Source: Bacteroides sp.
Lineage (GTDB): Bacteria; Bacteroidota; Bacteroidia; Bacteroidales; Bacteroidaceae
DNA length: 13,146 nucleotides
NCBI GenBank assembly: GCA_030151635.1
Contig: JASLDF010000182.1
Coordinates: 1-13,146, forward strand
Direction of reading: 5' to 3'
Shown: in pieces, positions 1 through 8,599 of the stretch
Numbering within the stretch: the first letter of the stretch is position 1
Layout: the number at the start of each line of letters is the position of its first letter
Translations under genes and position numbers: made by a program
Notes under the pieces: generated by a model
Seen by the model: only the letters and a program-made list of their open reading frames with translations
The model's database searches: none
What the model was told of the DNA's origin: nothing

Positions 1-1986
1 ACTCTTGACTAATATCACCTTTACATTTAAGAAACGAGGTTCCATTGCAGCATGCTCACGACTAGAACCTTCACCATAGTTATCTTCAGCCACTACAATT
101 GAAGAAATTCCTTTCGCTTTGTACTTACGAGCAGTGCCAGACACTGTTTCATATTCATTAGTTAGCTGATTCCAAACCTCATTGGCTTTATCATTAAACT
201 TATTAATTGCACCCATCAATAAATTATCCGAAATATTATCTAAATGCCCCCTAAAACGCAACCATGGTCCAGCCATTGAGATATGGTCAGTTGTACATTT
301 TCCTACAGCCTTTACTAACAATGGCATATCAACATAATCACCACCATTCCATCGGTCGAACGGAGCCAATAGTTGTAATCTATCCGATTTAGTATCCACT
401 AGAATAGCATCTTTTTGCATGGTTGGAGCAATATATCCTTCAGTATCACGTAAGAAACCAGATTTTGGCAATTCATCACCCACAGGTTCTTTTAGGAGAA
501 TCTGATTTCCCTTATTGTCTTGTAGCGTATCCACTAATGGATTGAAACATAAATCTCCTGCAATCGTTAAAGCAGTTACAATCTCTGGTGATGCTACGAA
601 AGCATAAGTGTTTGGGTTTCCATCTGCACGCTTCGCAAAGTTCCTATTAAATGAAGTTACAATAGAATTTTTAGCAGTAGGATCATTGGTATGCCTCTTC
701 CATTGTCCAATACAAGGACCACAGGCATTCGCCATAACCACAGCACCAACCTTGTTGAAAATATCTAGTAAACCATCACGTTCTATGGTTGCTCTAATTT
801 GCTCAGAACCTGGATTAACGATAAATTCTGAAGCCACTTTAATGCGGTTATCAACAGCTTGCTTTGCCACAGATGCGGCACGCGATATGTCTTCATAAGA
901 CGAGTTCGTACAAGAACCTATTAAGCCCACTTCCATCTTCTGAGGATATTTTTCTTTCTTCACCTTAGCAGCAAATTCTGAAATTGGAGTTGCGGCATCT
1001 GGTGTAAAAGGTCCATTTACATAAGGCTCCAAACGAGTTAAATCGATTTCAATTACTCTATCGTAATATTTTTCAGGGTTTTCTAATACAGCAGCATCAG
1101 CTTTAAGATCATTTGCTACTTTTTCAATATGAGGTAATAATTCTTCACGTGCTGTAGCTTTTAAATATCTAGCCATGCCATCATCATAAGGGAAGATTGA
1201 AGTTGTAGCACCAACCTCAGCCCCCATATTGCAAATAGTCCCCTTACCAGTAGCCGACAATGAAGTTGTTCCTTCACCGAAGTATTCAATAATCGCATTT
1301 GTCCCCCCTTTGACGGTCAAGATTCCAGCCAATTTTAGAATAACATCTTTAGGAGCAGTCCAGCCATTTAATTTACCAGTCAATTTCACACCAATAATCT
1401 TAGGCATCTTTAACTCCCATTCCATGCCAGTCATAACATCAACAGCATCAGCACCACCAACACCAATAGCAATCATCCCTAGACCTCCAGCATTTGGAGT
1501 ATGTGAATCGGTACCAATCATCATTCCTCCAGGAAAAGCATAGTTTTCTAATACAATTTGATGAATAATACCCGCACCAGGTTTCCAAAAACCAATACCA
1601 AATTTAGAAGATACCTCCTTTAGGAAATCATAAACTTCTCTATTGGTATTCATAGCAGTTGATAAGTCGGATTTAGCACCTTGATCTGCTTGAATTAAGT
1701 GATCACAATGCACTGTAGAAGGAACAGAGACTTTCTTCTTACCCGCATTCATGAATTGCAACAATGCCATTTGTGCGGTTGCATCTTGCATAGCTACTCG
1801 GTCCGGATGAAAATTAACATAATCATCCCCCCTACGGTAATCTTTTAAATGCTTCGAGTCATATAAGTGAGCATACAAAATTTTCTCAGTTAAGGTTAAT
1901 GGACGCTTAAGAGCGTTTTTAACCTCATTTATGCGTGTTTGAAAAGAGCTATAGAACTCTTTTAGCATGTTGAAGTCATAAATCAT
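1..1986 (-). CDS. acnA: Aconitate hydratase, mitochondrial-type (3' end outside window)
   Basis: This cytoplasmic [4Fe-4S] enzyme interconverts citrate and isocitrate through cis-aconitate. My reverse-strand translation starts at the ATG at 1986-1984 ([12 protein letters not shown]) and stays open to base 1, giving 662 codons; the family usually has about 750, so roughly the last 90 residues lie outside. The cluster cysteines are visible: C359 in GSCTNSS, and C422 and C425 in ACGPCIGQW. Active-site signatures are D95-H96 (VHCDHLI), D160-S161-H162 (GTDSHTPN) and the swivel-domain [10 protein letters not shown] with R643. This numbering sits one off that of mature pig mitochondrial aconitase, which supports the mitochondrial-like class described in Bacteroides fragilis. 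In Bacteroides, isocitrate dehydrogenase and citrate synthase often follow aconitase; here that would lie beyond the left edge, which is inference. A weak -7-like TATATTTTG lies at 2050-2058. An in-frame ATG at codon 7 is a less likely start. Confidence 0.97.
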   Translation of the reverse strand, partial: MIYDFNMLKEFYSSFQTRINEVKNALKRPLTLTEKILYAHLYDSKHLKDYRRGDDYVNFHPDRVAMQDATAQMALLQFMNAGKKKVSVPSTVHCDHLIQADQGAKSDLSTAMNTNREVYDFLKEVSSKFGIGFWKPGAGIIHQIVLENYAFPGGMMIGTDSHTPNAGGLGMIAIGVGGADAVDVMTGMEWELKMPKIIGVKLTGKLNGWTAPKDVILKLAGILTVKGGTNAIIEYFGEGTTSLSATGKGTICNMGAEVGATTSIFPYDDGMARYLKATAREELLPHIEKVANDLKADAAVLENPEKYYDRVIEIDLTRLEPYVNGPFTPDAATPISEFAAKVKKEKYPQKMEVGLIGSCTNSSYEDISRAASVAKQAVDNRIKVASEFIVNPGSEQIRATIERDGLLDIFNKVGAVVMANACGPCIGQWKRHTNDPTAKNSIVTSFNRNFAKRADGNPNTYAFVASPEIVTALTIAGDLCFNPLVDTLQDNKGNQILLKEPVGDELPKSGFLRDTEGYIAPTMQKDAILVDTKSDRLQLLAPFDRWNGGDYVDMPLLVKAVGKCTTDHISMAGPWLRFRGHLDNISDNLLMGAINKFNDKANEVWNQLTNEYETVSGTARKYKAKGISSIVVAEDNYGEGSSREHAAMEPRFLNVKVILVKS

Positions 1987-2091
1987 AATATCAATATTTA
2001 TAGTTGTTAATACCTCTATATCAACGCATAATCATTTCGATTGTTTTGACAAAATATAAGTTATATAACACATTCTGAACATTTTATATCA

Positions 2092-2129
2092 AAAAAAGGA
2101 TGCCATTCTTACAAATAGCATCCTTTTTT
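2092..2129 (-). terminator. Rho-independent terminator of the acyl-ACP thioesterase gene
   Basis: A perfect 12-bp inverted repeat (2092-2103 with 2118-2129) encloses a 14-nt loop. The GC-containing core GGATGC/GCATCC is flanked by runs of A and T, so transcripts in either direction end in a U tract. It lies 22 bp past the thioesterase stop codon and about 105 bp upstream of the aconitase start. It therefore most likely ends the thioesterase message and keeps it separate from aconitase. Confidence 0.85.
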
Positions 2130-2151
2130 AACTCTTAAAGAATATATTTCT

Positions 2152-2889
2152 TTAATAGAACTTCACTTTAGATCTACAAACCACATTATCATTATTACGT
2201 CTAATTTCGATTGCATAATCTTTTTCATCCAAGTTGTCCACATAAAAATGAAGAACATCACCAAAGTAGCTTTCTGCAACGTAAGCAATCTCAAAACGTT
2301 CAATCCCTTTCTTATAATTATCATAAGGGAAAAGATCTAAAATATGCTCTATTGTTTTCACACTATTTGTATGTCCATTAATATCAATATCTGAATATTT
2401 AACTTGATAAGTAGCCGTAGCTTCAGTAGCAACCACCTTTATACGAGATGGTTTAGCTATAGGGCAAGTCTCTTCGAGTGCAAAGTTGGCAATTCCCCCA
2501 TCATGGAGAGTCAATAAATTAGCAGGTTTACGAGTTTGTAAACTTATCATTGCCCAAACGGAAGAGGCATAGCCAATTTCATCGCCATTTTCATTGCGAA
2601 TCACAAAGTTACGATCCGTAAACAGACGATACACATTTTCCATCCAAGTTTCAATGCTATATTTATCATACTGATGAGGCATTTGCTTCATTTCTACCGC
2701 CAAACGAGACAGCACCCATGTGTAATCTTCTTCATTTAAACTTCCAATTCCAAACCCTCTATCGGTGGAATGAAAACCTGCACAGTTCAATAATTGGTTA
2801 CCCAAAACACCCCAAGTCAATTTTCCGGTATAGTCTACGTGGAAAGGTTCTACTACATAATTGTATTTTCCTTTTTTATCTATTTCCAT
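2152..2889 (-). CDS. Acyl-ACP thioesterase (FatA/FatB-like, PF01643 type)
   Basis: The predicted cytoplasmic enzyme hydrolyses acyl-ACP thioesters to free fatty acid and ACP, ending chain elongation. The 245 residues form the double hot-dog fold of this family. The N-terminal half carries NCAGFHSTDRGFG (35-47) and TWVLSRLAVEM (57-67). The C-terminal half carries the catalytic signature D169-x-N171-x-H173 in YSDIDINGHTNS, with E206 in YVAES as the likely fourth active-site residue by analogy with plant FatB. Length and motifs match the Bacteroides thioesterases I know. It is a single-gene unit with its own terminator, transcribed divergently from the FKBP gene. The promoter region contains a 15-bp palindrome at 2915-2929 overlapping a near-consensus -7 element. 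The start at 2889 gives MEIDKKGKYNYVVEPFHVDY, the usual family N-terminus. Chain-length preference cannot be read from the sequence. Confidence 0.95.
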   Translation of the reverse strand: MEIDKKGKYNYVVEPFHVDYTGKLTWGVLGNQLLNCAGFHSTDRGFGIGSLNEEDYTWVLSRLAVEMKQMPHQYDKYSIETWMENVYRLFTDRNFVIRNENGDEIGYASSVWAMISLQTRKPANLLTLHDGGIANFALEETCPIAKPSRIKVVATEATATYQVKYSDIDINGHTNSVKTIEHILDLFPYDNYKKGIERFEIAYVAESYFGDVLHFYVDNLDEKDYAIEIRRNNDNVVCRSKVKFY

Positions 2890-2914
2890 ATCTATTCACG
2901 ATTTTGTAATCTCT

Positions 2915-2929
2915 CTTCGAACTTCGAAG
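2915..2929. promoter_or_regulatory. Perfect 15-bp palindrome, candidate operator of the thioesterase promoter
   Basis: CTTCGAACTTCGAAG is a 7-bp perfect inverted repeat around a single central base. It lies 26 bp upstream of the thioesterase start codon. On the minus strand it overlaps a -7-like TATCTTCG (2925-2932), one mismatch from TAnnTTTG. This placement suits repressor binding, but the palindrome could also be chance in a short AT-rich spacer. No -33 TTTG is evident at the usual distance. Confidence 0.35.
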
Positions 2930-3058
2930 ATACACCAAATCAAGGGTTAGCACGTGATATTTAGGCTAAAATTTTGTTTTTATATATTTCTAAAGTCTAA
3001 TAGTTAAACATTATAGCTAAATATAAGGACGAAAGAGATATCTATTTTATTTTATTTA

Positions 3059-3066
3059 TATCTTTG
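3059..3066 (+). promoter_or_regulatory. Bacteroides-type -7 promoter element of the FKBP gene
   Basis: TATCTTTG matches the Bacteroidota -7 consensus TAnnTTTG exactly and lies 49 bp upstream of the FKBP start codon. No clear -33 TTTG is seen. The leader that follows is A/T-rich with no Shine-Dalgarno sequence, which is normal in this phylum. Confidence 0.6.
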
Positions 3067-3115
3067 TCCGTGAGAAACTATAATGTACAAATATTTAATT
3101 AAAAAATAAATATCC

Positions 3116-3745
3116 ATGAGTGTTGCTGATAACAAGTATATAAAGGTAGCTTATAAGCTATACGCTATTGAAGATGGCGAACAAGAATTAATCGAAGAAG
3201 CTACAGCTGAAAGACCATTCCAATTTATTTCTGAAATGGGTACTACACTTCCAGGTTTTGAAAGTGCTGTTAGAGATTTAGCTGAAGGCGATACATTCAA
3301 AATTGAATTAACTAAAGACGAAGCATACGGTGACTATGATGAAGAACATGTACTAGATCTTCCTAAGGAAATCTTCCAAGTAGATGGTCATTTTGATAGC
3401 ACACATATTTTCCAAGGCAATATCGTTCCATTAATGGACGCAGAAGGACATACACTTAACGGTGTTGTTGTTGAAGTGAAAGAAGATGTTGTTGTAATGG
3501 ATATGAACCACCCTCTAGCTGGTAATGCGATCATTTTTGATGGTGTTGTCCTAGAAAGCAGACCTGCTACAAACGAAGAAATTCAAGGCATGGTTAACAT
3601 GATTACTGGTGAAGGAGATGGCTGTGGTTGTGGAAGTGGCTGCGGATGTGGTTCTTCTGATGACGAAGGCTGTGGCAGTGGTTGTGGATGCGGTTCTAAC
3701 GAAGGTGGCGGTTGCGGAAGCGGCGGTTGTGGTTGTGGATGCTAA
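3116..3745 (+). CDS. SlyD-like FKBP-type peptidyl-prolyl cis-trans isomerase with Cys-rich metal-binding tail
   Basis: The predicted cytoplasmic prolyl isomerase and chaperone has 209 residues. Residues about 5-70 (with PGFESAVRDLAEGDTF) and about 125-150 (MDMNHPLAGNAIIFDG) form the FKBP domain. Residues about 75-125 form the insert-in-flap chaperone domain that defines SlyD-type FKBPs. The first 169 residues have no cysteine, while residues 170-209 hold 11 cysteines in CGC and CGSGCGCGS repeats. This tail has Asp and Glu but no histidine, unlike the His-rich tail of E. coli SlyD. SlyD tails bind nickel and other metals and help metalloenzyme maturation; a similar role here is inferred. The gene stands alone, with an exact TAnnTTTG element upstream and a strong bidirectional terminator 13 bp past the stop. 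I leave the symbol empty because orthology to slyD is not certain. Confidence 0.95.
   Translation: MSVADNKYIKVAYKLYAIEDGEQELIEEATAERPFQFISEMGTTLPGFESAVRDLAEGDTFKIELTKDEAYGDYDEEHVLDLPKEIFQVDGHFDSTHIFQGNIVPLMDAEGHTLNGVVVEVKEDVVVMDMNHPLAGNAIIFDGVVLESRPATNEEIQGMVNMITGEGDGCGCGSGCGCGSSDDEGCGSGCGCGSNEGGGCGSGGCGCGC
3624..3709 (+). repeat. Intragenic Cys/Gly repeat (CGSGCGCGS units) in the FKBP tail
   Basis: The nine-residue unit CGSGCGCGS appears at residues 172-180 and again at 186-194, separated by the acidic linker SDDEG. A looser third copy begins at residue 200. The two exact copies differ at four codons, all synonymous (GGA/GGC, GGC/GGT, TGC/TGT, TGT/TGC). The protein repeat is thus kept while the DNA has diverged. 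Confidence 0.75.
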
Positions 3746-3758
3746 TTCATATACTTAG

Positions 3759-3818
3759 ATAATATTAAAAAGAAAGAGCGAGTTGATTATTCAACTCGCT
3801 CTTTCTTTTTAATATTAT
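3759..3818. terminator. Bidirectional terminator between convergent FKBP and susD genes
   Basis: A perfect 28-bp inverted repeat (3759-3786 with 3791-3818) encloses a 4-nt TTAT loop. The GC-rich upper stem AGAGCGAGTTGA is flanked by AAAAAGAA and TTCTTTTT, giving a U tract on both strands. It fills the spacer between the FKBP stop (3745) and the susD stop (3829), so it can end both transcripts. Confidence 0.92.
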
Positions 3819-3828
3819 TATGATATGT

Positions 3829-5418
3829 TTAGTACCCTTTATTTTGCACTAAATTTGGATTGTTATCCAATTGTTTCTGCGAAATAGGTAACAATTCACT
3901 CTTACCTTTCACGAAATCTCTTTTTTCAATTAAAACAGCTGGCAAGTCTAGAGTTACAGATACATCACCTGTCACAGGGTCAACCGTATCAGAAATGTTA
4001 ACAACTCCCATAGGACAAGAGAACAAGTCACCTTTCATTACTTCCTCTCCAATCCCCCAACGAATCACATCATATCGTCGTTGACCTTCCATTGCAAATT
4101 CAACACGTCTTTCATTTCTAACCAATTTTCTCAACGCTTCTTGGCTTGAATACTTTGACTCATCTACAACGGGCATACCTGCTCTAACTCTAACTTTATT
4201 GATAGCAGCATATAAATCACTATCAATCTGATTTAATTCTACTTTACACTCAGCAATTGTCAACAACACTTCAGCAAAACGGAAAACAGGAAAGTTCTTA
4301 TTCGTATTCCAGAATGCACCTTTAAATTGATCTAAGTTTGAATTAAACTTTTTAAAGTTATATCCTGTTTTAGAAGCATTATTAGCATTAGCATAATAAT
4401 CACTAGATTTTTTATCCAATGAGTTGTAAATATTACCTTCATAAACTTGACCAGGATAAATGATAGAAGCTCGTAAGCGTGGATCACGATTAACATAAGG
4501 GTTCTTAGCATCGTAATTGCCTGTAAGTTTGGCTTCTTCAATCGTTTGACCATTTGCCATTTCGAACGATTCAACTAAAGATTGAGTAGGAACAACTGAT
4601 GACCAACCACCTAAACTATTAGGCATAAATGGCGTAAAATCAAACTCATACGTATTCGTGACGTAATCAACAGAGAGTATAATTTCACTATTTTTTTGAT
4701 TTGCCAATAAAAATGACTCCTCAAACGTTAAACTAGGCATTTCGTATCCTTTAATTGACTCAGCAACTTTCAAAGCCTCTGAAAATTTACCTGTATAAAG
4801 ATAAAATCTCATTAAAAGAGCTTGCCCTGCAGCTTGATTAAATCTACCTGATACATTCTCCTTTGGTAAAGAAGTAATACATTCTAAAAGCTCTGTCTCT
4901 ACAAATTTATAAATTTCAGCTTGAGGGGTTTTAGCCACTTTAGCACTTATATAGTCTTCAAAATTAGAAGTAAAGAACGGAAAATCACCATAATTAAAAG
5001 CTTTCACAAAATAATGATACGCTCTTATAGTACGAACCTCAGACAGATATTCATTGCGTAATGTTTCTGATTTAAAGTTTATACGACTTTCATTTTTAAT
5101 GTAGTCATTACAAACCCCTATTCCAGTAAAACTAAACATACCAGCACCAGACTCTGCTGCTGACATAGAGCTATTACCTAACACTTGATACCCTTCGTGT
5201 CGGTGGTAGTTGTATGCATTATCAGATGCACTATCCCAATATACTATGGAATTGCCACTATTAAAATTTGAATAACAACCTACCAAAGCCATTTTAGCAT
5301 CCTTTTCGGTTTTCCAAAAGTTTCCATCATTTGCGGAGTCACCAGGGATTGTGTCTAAAAAACCTGAACAACCCGACAAAACAAACAAAACTGTTAGGAT
5401 ATATATTTTTTTTTTCAT
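3829..5418 (-). CDS. SusD/RagB family nutrient-binding outer membrane lipoprotein
   Basis: This is the surface lid lipoprotein that captures an oligosaccharide or peptide and delivers it to its SusC transporter. The 529 residues begin with a lipoprotein signal peptide; the lipobox LSGC places the lipidated cysteine at C17, followed by GFLDTIPGD, typical of SusD. Residues about 20-330 are the helical TPR-containing SusD N-terminal region. Residues about 375-529 are the PF07980-type C-terminal region, with FRFAEVLLTIAE (379-390), RNERRVEFAMEGQRRYDVIRW (starting near 434) and the closing NPNLVQNKGY. It lies 12 bp downstream of susC in the same operon and ends at the bidirectional terminator. Codons 2 to 5 contain a run of ten A, a possible slippage site. 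The substrate cannot be deduced. Confidence 0.96.
   Translation of the reverse strand: MKKKIYILTVLFVLSGCSGFLDTIPGDSANDGNFWKTEKDAKMALVGCYSNFNSGNSIVYWDSASDNAYNYHRHEGYQVLGNSSMSAAESGAGMFSFTGIGVCNDYIKNESRINFKSETLRNEYLSEVRTIRAYHYFVKAFNYGDFPFFTSNFEDYISAKVAKTPQAEIYKFVETELLECITSLPKENVSGRFNQAAGQALLMRFYLYTGKFSEALKVAESIKGYEMPSLTFEESFLLANQKNSEIILSVDYVTNTYEFDFTPFMPNSLGGWSSVVPTQSLVESFEMANGQTIEEAKLTGNYDAKNPYVNRDPRLRASIIYPGQVYEGNIYNSLDKKSSDYYANANNASKTGYNFKKFNSNLDQFKGAFWNTNKNFPVFRFAEVLLTIAECKVELNQIDSDLYAAINKVRVRAGMPVVDESKYSSQEALRKLVRNERRVEFAMEGQRRYDVIRWGIGEEVMKGDLFSCPMGVVNISDTVDPVTGDVSVTLDLPAVLIEKRDFVKGKSELLPISQKQLDNNPNLVQNKGY
5406..5415 (-). repeat. A10 homopolymer directly after the susD start codon
   Basis: The coding strand reads ATG followed by ten consecutive A residues, covering Lys2-Lys4 and the first base of Ile5. 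A one-base slip would put almost the whole protein out of frame. Lys-rich signal-peptide starts are common in AT-rich genomes, so the run may be incidental. Confidence 0.8.
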
Positions 5419-5430
5419 GATTATAATGTA

Positions 5431-8400
5431 TTAGAACGTAAGATTTAAACCAAATGAATGAGTTTTAGTCTGAGGGTAGAAATCCCCTCTTCCCGATGGA
5501 GCCTCTGGATCCCAACCTTTCAAGAAATTTGTAAAGGTCAACAAGTTTTGTCCACTATAATAGATTCTTAATTTTGAAATATGTACTTTCTCTAGCCATT
5601 TTTTAGGGAAAGAGTAACCTACTTGAACATTTTTCAATCGAAGATATTTAGCGTCTTGTTGCCAGAAATCAGAAACTACGTTAGGCATACTTACCCCATT
5701 CACACCTTTAGTCACTCGAGGCATTTTTGCATTTGGATTTTCTGGAGTCCATCTATCTAACCAAATTGATGAAGGTTTTCCATCATCTCCATTGATTGAA
5801 CCAACAGCTTCGCGGCTCATGTAACCATTAACGCCTGCTGCACCTTGGAAGAATGCCATAAAATCTACGCCTTTATATTCAGCACCTAGATTAAATCCAA
5901 AAGTATATTTTGGATTGGTTGATCCTAGAACGACCCTATCATTTGCATCAATAACATTTTCATTCTTATCATTATTAACATTCACATATTTCAAATCACC
6001 AGGCTTTGGTTTATCTCCAGTAATTTTATAAGTAGCCCAAGAGTCTATTTCTTCTTGCGATTGATAAATTCCTGCAGTTTTATAACCATAGAAACTATCT
6101 AAAGACTGTCCTACTCGCATAATTTTCTCTCCAGAGATTATTTCATTGACACCTCCCAAATCTTTAATTTTGTTCTTGTTGTATGCAAAATTACCTCCAA
6201 AAGAAACATTTACATCTCCAAAAGAATCATTGTAAGAAAGGCTCAATTCAACACCACTATTCGTTACTTGGCCAATGTTGTCAAAATATTTCTGCAAATA
6301 ATAGGTCGCAGGAGTGGGAACTTCCATTAGAATATCTGAAGTCGATTTCTTATAATAGTCAATCGTCATATTAATCTTACTTATCAATGAAAAATCAACA
6401 CCAAATCCCCAAGTAGTAGTTGTTTCCCATTTCAGATTTTTATTGTTAGCTTGAATAGCATAAGCACCCGAAGCAACTTCCCCTCCCATAGGATAGTCCT
6501 TACCCAAATCAATAGTAGGTACAGTAGGGTAATATTGCTGAGAGCCATTAAAAACAATATTTTGATTTCCTAATTGTCCCCAAGAACCTCTGATCTTCAA
6601 ATTATCAACAATGTGTTTTATTGGTTCAAAGAAAGACTCTTCAGAAACTCTCCAACCTGCAGAAAAGGAAGGGAAAGCTCCCCAACGATTTCCACTAGCA
6701 AAGCGTGAAGATCCATCGTAACGTATATTTGCTTCAAAAAGGTACTTACCTTTAAAGTCATAGTTTACTCTGCCTAACCAAGATAACATATTTAATTTTC
6801 TAGTGAAGCTTCTGTTTTTTGCCGTATCTTCTGCTCCTGCATCCAGGTCCTTAATATCATTATTAGGAAAATTACTACGATATGCCTCCGTATATTTATA
6901 GCTCCACTGTTCGCTATGAAATCCAGCTAATGCATTTAGGTTATGCCCACCAAAAGATTTAGTATACTCAAGAATAAGATCATTCATAAGTTGCTCCTCG
7001 AAGTAATCTCGTTGCCACATTTCATTTGGTCCGTGGTATTTATTTGGATTATATTGAATATCTTTCTTAAATGTATTTTTATCAGTAGTTGTAGATTGAT
7101 AAGACAACATTTCTTTGATTGATAATTCAGGTAAAATATAATATTTTGCAGAAGCTAGACCTGTAAAATTATTTCGCTTAGCTCTTTCTGTTTGATTCAT
7201 GTCAATCCATGCAATTGGATTACCATCGCCAATTGTTCCATAAGTTCCATCTTCATTTTTATACGGAATCATTGGAGAAATCATAGCAACTTGTCTAAAG
7301 ATTTGCGACAAGCTTGGTGCGTATGTACTAATTGGGAATTTTGTATCGCGATTATTATAAGACATAGAAAAACTAGTTTCAAGTTTTTCCATTGGATTCG
7401 CATCAACATTTACACGCATATTATACTGATTTTTATCTGCGTGTTTAATAATACCCCCTTGGTATTGATAGCCTAAAGACGCCATATAACGGACTGCTTC
7501 ACTACCCCCAGAAATATTTGCATTATGTTGCTGTTGGAAACCAGATTCTGTAAACAGAAGATCTTGCCAGTTTGTATTTGGATGTGTATAAGGACTTGAA
7601 CCATCTCTATACTTTTGAATATCTTCGGCACTATATAAGGGTTTCAAACCTTCGTGAGCATAAGCTTCGTTAGTAAGCATAGCATAGTCTGCAGAACTAC
7701 AATATTTAGGTAGTTCCGTAGCGGTTTGCCAACCAAAGTTGTTTGAATAGTTAATGGTTGTTTTTCCAGACTCTCCTCTTTTAGTTGTGATTAAGATTAC
7801 ACCATTTGCAGCCTTAGAACCATAAATAGCAGAAGATGCGGCATCTTTAAGAACAGATATACTTTTAATGTCATTAGGGTCAATATCACTCATCGATCCT
7901 TCTACACCATCAACAATAACCATAGGATTTGCATTGTTAAACGTACCCGTACCACGAACTCGAATCGTACCACCATCGGCACCTGGCTGTCCACTTCTTT
8001 GAGATATAGCAACACCTGGAAGAAGTCCTTGCAAACCTGCAGAGACTGAAGTCATAGGACGGCTCTCAATTAACTTATTATCAACATTGGCTACAGATCC
8101 TGTTAGGTTTACCTTTTTCTGTGTACCAAATCCAACTACAACCACTTCATCAAGTGTTTTAGAATCTTCTTTCAACTTAATCTGAAGTGAAGTTTGATTG
8201 TTATATTTTATAGTTTGAGGAATAAAGCCAATATAAGAAACTTCAAGAGTTTCGCCATTATTAACTTTTAATGAGAATTGCCCTTCAAAATCGGTAACTG
8301 TACCACGATCTTGACCTTTAATTTTAATTGTAACTCCAATAAGAGGATAGCCCGACTCATCAACGACCATTCCTATTACAGTGTTATTTTGTTGAATAGA

Positions 8401-8514
8401 TTCAACGGAATCAACCGAGATGTTCTCAGCTGCAAAAAGTGAACTTGAAGGCGAAATCGCAAAACAGTTCAAACATATGCATGCCAAAAACAGCCCTTTC
8501 GTGCGTGTTTTCAT
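5431..8514 (-). CDS. SusC/RagA family TonB-dependent outer membrane transporter
   Basis: This outer-membrane beta-barrel imports a ligand captured by SusD, using energy from TonB-ExbBD. The 1027 residues start with a signal peptide ending near residue 29 (SSLFAA). A carboxypeptidase-regulatory-like domain follows at about 46-117 (GMVVDESGYPLIGVTIKIKG). Next come the TonB-box-like LDEVVVVGFG (121-130) and the plug domain at about 134-240, with IRVRGTGTF, VIVDGVEG and the hallmark KDAASSAIYGSKAANGVILI. The barrel fills the rest and ends in FGLNLTF with a terminal phenylalanine. There is no N-terminal STN domain, so signalling to an anti-sigma factor is not expected. It heads the susCD operon behind an exact TAnnTTTG element. 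No glycoside hydrolase or regulator is adjacent, so the substrate remains open; both glycan (SusC) and peptide (RagA) members exist. Confidence 0.97.
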   Translation of the reverse strand: MKTRTKGLFLACICLNCFAISPSSSLFAAENISVDSVESIQQNNTVIGMVVDESGYPLIGVTIKIKGQDRGTVTDFEGQFSLKVNNGETLEVSYIGFIPQTIKYNNQTSLQIKLKEDSKTLDEVVVVGFGTQKKVNLTGSVANVDNKLIESRPMTSVSAGLQGLLPGVAISQRSGQPGADGGTIRVRGTGTFNNANPMVIVDGVEGSMSDIDPNDIKSISVLKDAASSAIYGSKAANGVILITTKRGESGKTTINYSNNFGWQTATELPKYCSSADYAMLTNEAYAHEGLKPLYSAEDIQKYRDGSSPYTHPNTNWQDLLFTESGFQQQHNANISGGSEAVRYMASLGYQYQGGIIKHADKNQYNMRVNVDANPMEKLETSFSMSYNNRDTKFPISTYAPSLSQIFRQVAMISPMIPYKNEDGTYGTIGDGNPIAWIDMNQTERAKRNNFTGLASAKYYILPELSIKEMLSYQSTTTDKNTFKKDIQYNPNKYHGPNEMWQRDYFEEQLMNDLILEYTKSFGGHNLNALAGFHSEQWSYKYTEAYRSNFPNNDIKDLDAGAEDTAKNRSFTRKLNMLSWLGRVNYDFKGKYLFEANIRYDGSSRFASGNRWGAFPSFSAGWRVSEESFFEPIKHIVDNLKIRGSWGQLGNQNIVFNGSQQYYPTVPTIDLGKDYPMGGEVASGAYAIQANNKNLKWETTTTWGFGVDFSLISKINMTIDYYKKSTSDILMEVPTPATYYLQKYFDNIGQVTNSGVELSLSYNDSFGDVNVSFGGNFAYNKNKIKDLGGVNEIISGEKIMRVGQSLDSFYGYKTAGIYQSQEEIDSWATYKITGDKPKPGDLKYVNVNNDKNENVIDANDRVVLGSTNPKYTFGFNLGAEYKGVDFMAFFQGAAGVNGYMSREAVGSINGDDGKPSSIWLDRWTPENPNAKMPRVTKGVNGVSMPNVVSDFWQQDAKYLRLKNVQVGYSFPKKWLEKVHISKLRIYYSGQNLLTFTNFLKGWDPEAPSGRGDFYPQTKTHSFGLNLTF

Positions 8515-8546
8515 GATTTAGTTTTTAAGTGTTAATTTTACATAAG

Positions 8547-8554
8547 CAAATATA
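8547..8554 (-). promoter_or_regulatory. Bacteroides-type -7 promoter element of the susCD operon
   Basis: On the minus strand TATATTTG matches TAnnTTTG exactly, 32 bp upstream of the susC start codon. It lies in the 85-bp gap after the UPF0597 gene. No terminator hairpin is seen in that gap, so read-through from the upstream gene into susCD is also possible. Confidence 0.6.
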
Positions 8555-8599
8555 CACCCAAAAAGCTATTTTTCTAAATTATATGTAATATTATTAATA

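Noticed and set aside
608..1543. Plus-strand reading frames (608-898 and 1229-1543) opposite the aconitase gene
   Set aside because: They are antisense shadows of a strongly conserved aconitase frame and show no family features of their own.
2947..2969. Short inverted repeat TTAGC/GCTAA upstream of the FKBP gene
   Set aside because: Five paired bases around a 13-nt spacer in AT-rich DNA are easily explained by chance, and it does not overlap a promoter element.
3629..3742. Possible low-complexity or assembly artefact in the FKBP Gly/Cys tail
   Set aside because: The frame is intact, repeats differ by synonymous codons, and Cys-rich tails are known in SlyD-like proteins, so it is a real coding repeat.
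4332..4574. Minus-strand 80-codon frame inside susD
   Set aside because: It is an out-of-frame shadow of susD, whose own frame carries intact conserved motifs across this region.
7192..7476. Plus-strand 94-codon frame opposite susC
   Set aside because: Antisense to an intact SusC barrel region, with no promoter element or recognisable domain.
8515..8599. Terminator between the cysteine desulfidase gene and susC
   Set aside because: I looked for a GC-containing hairpin followed by a T run on the minus strand and found none; only a promoter element is present.
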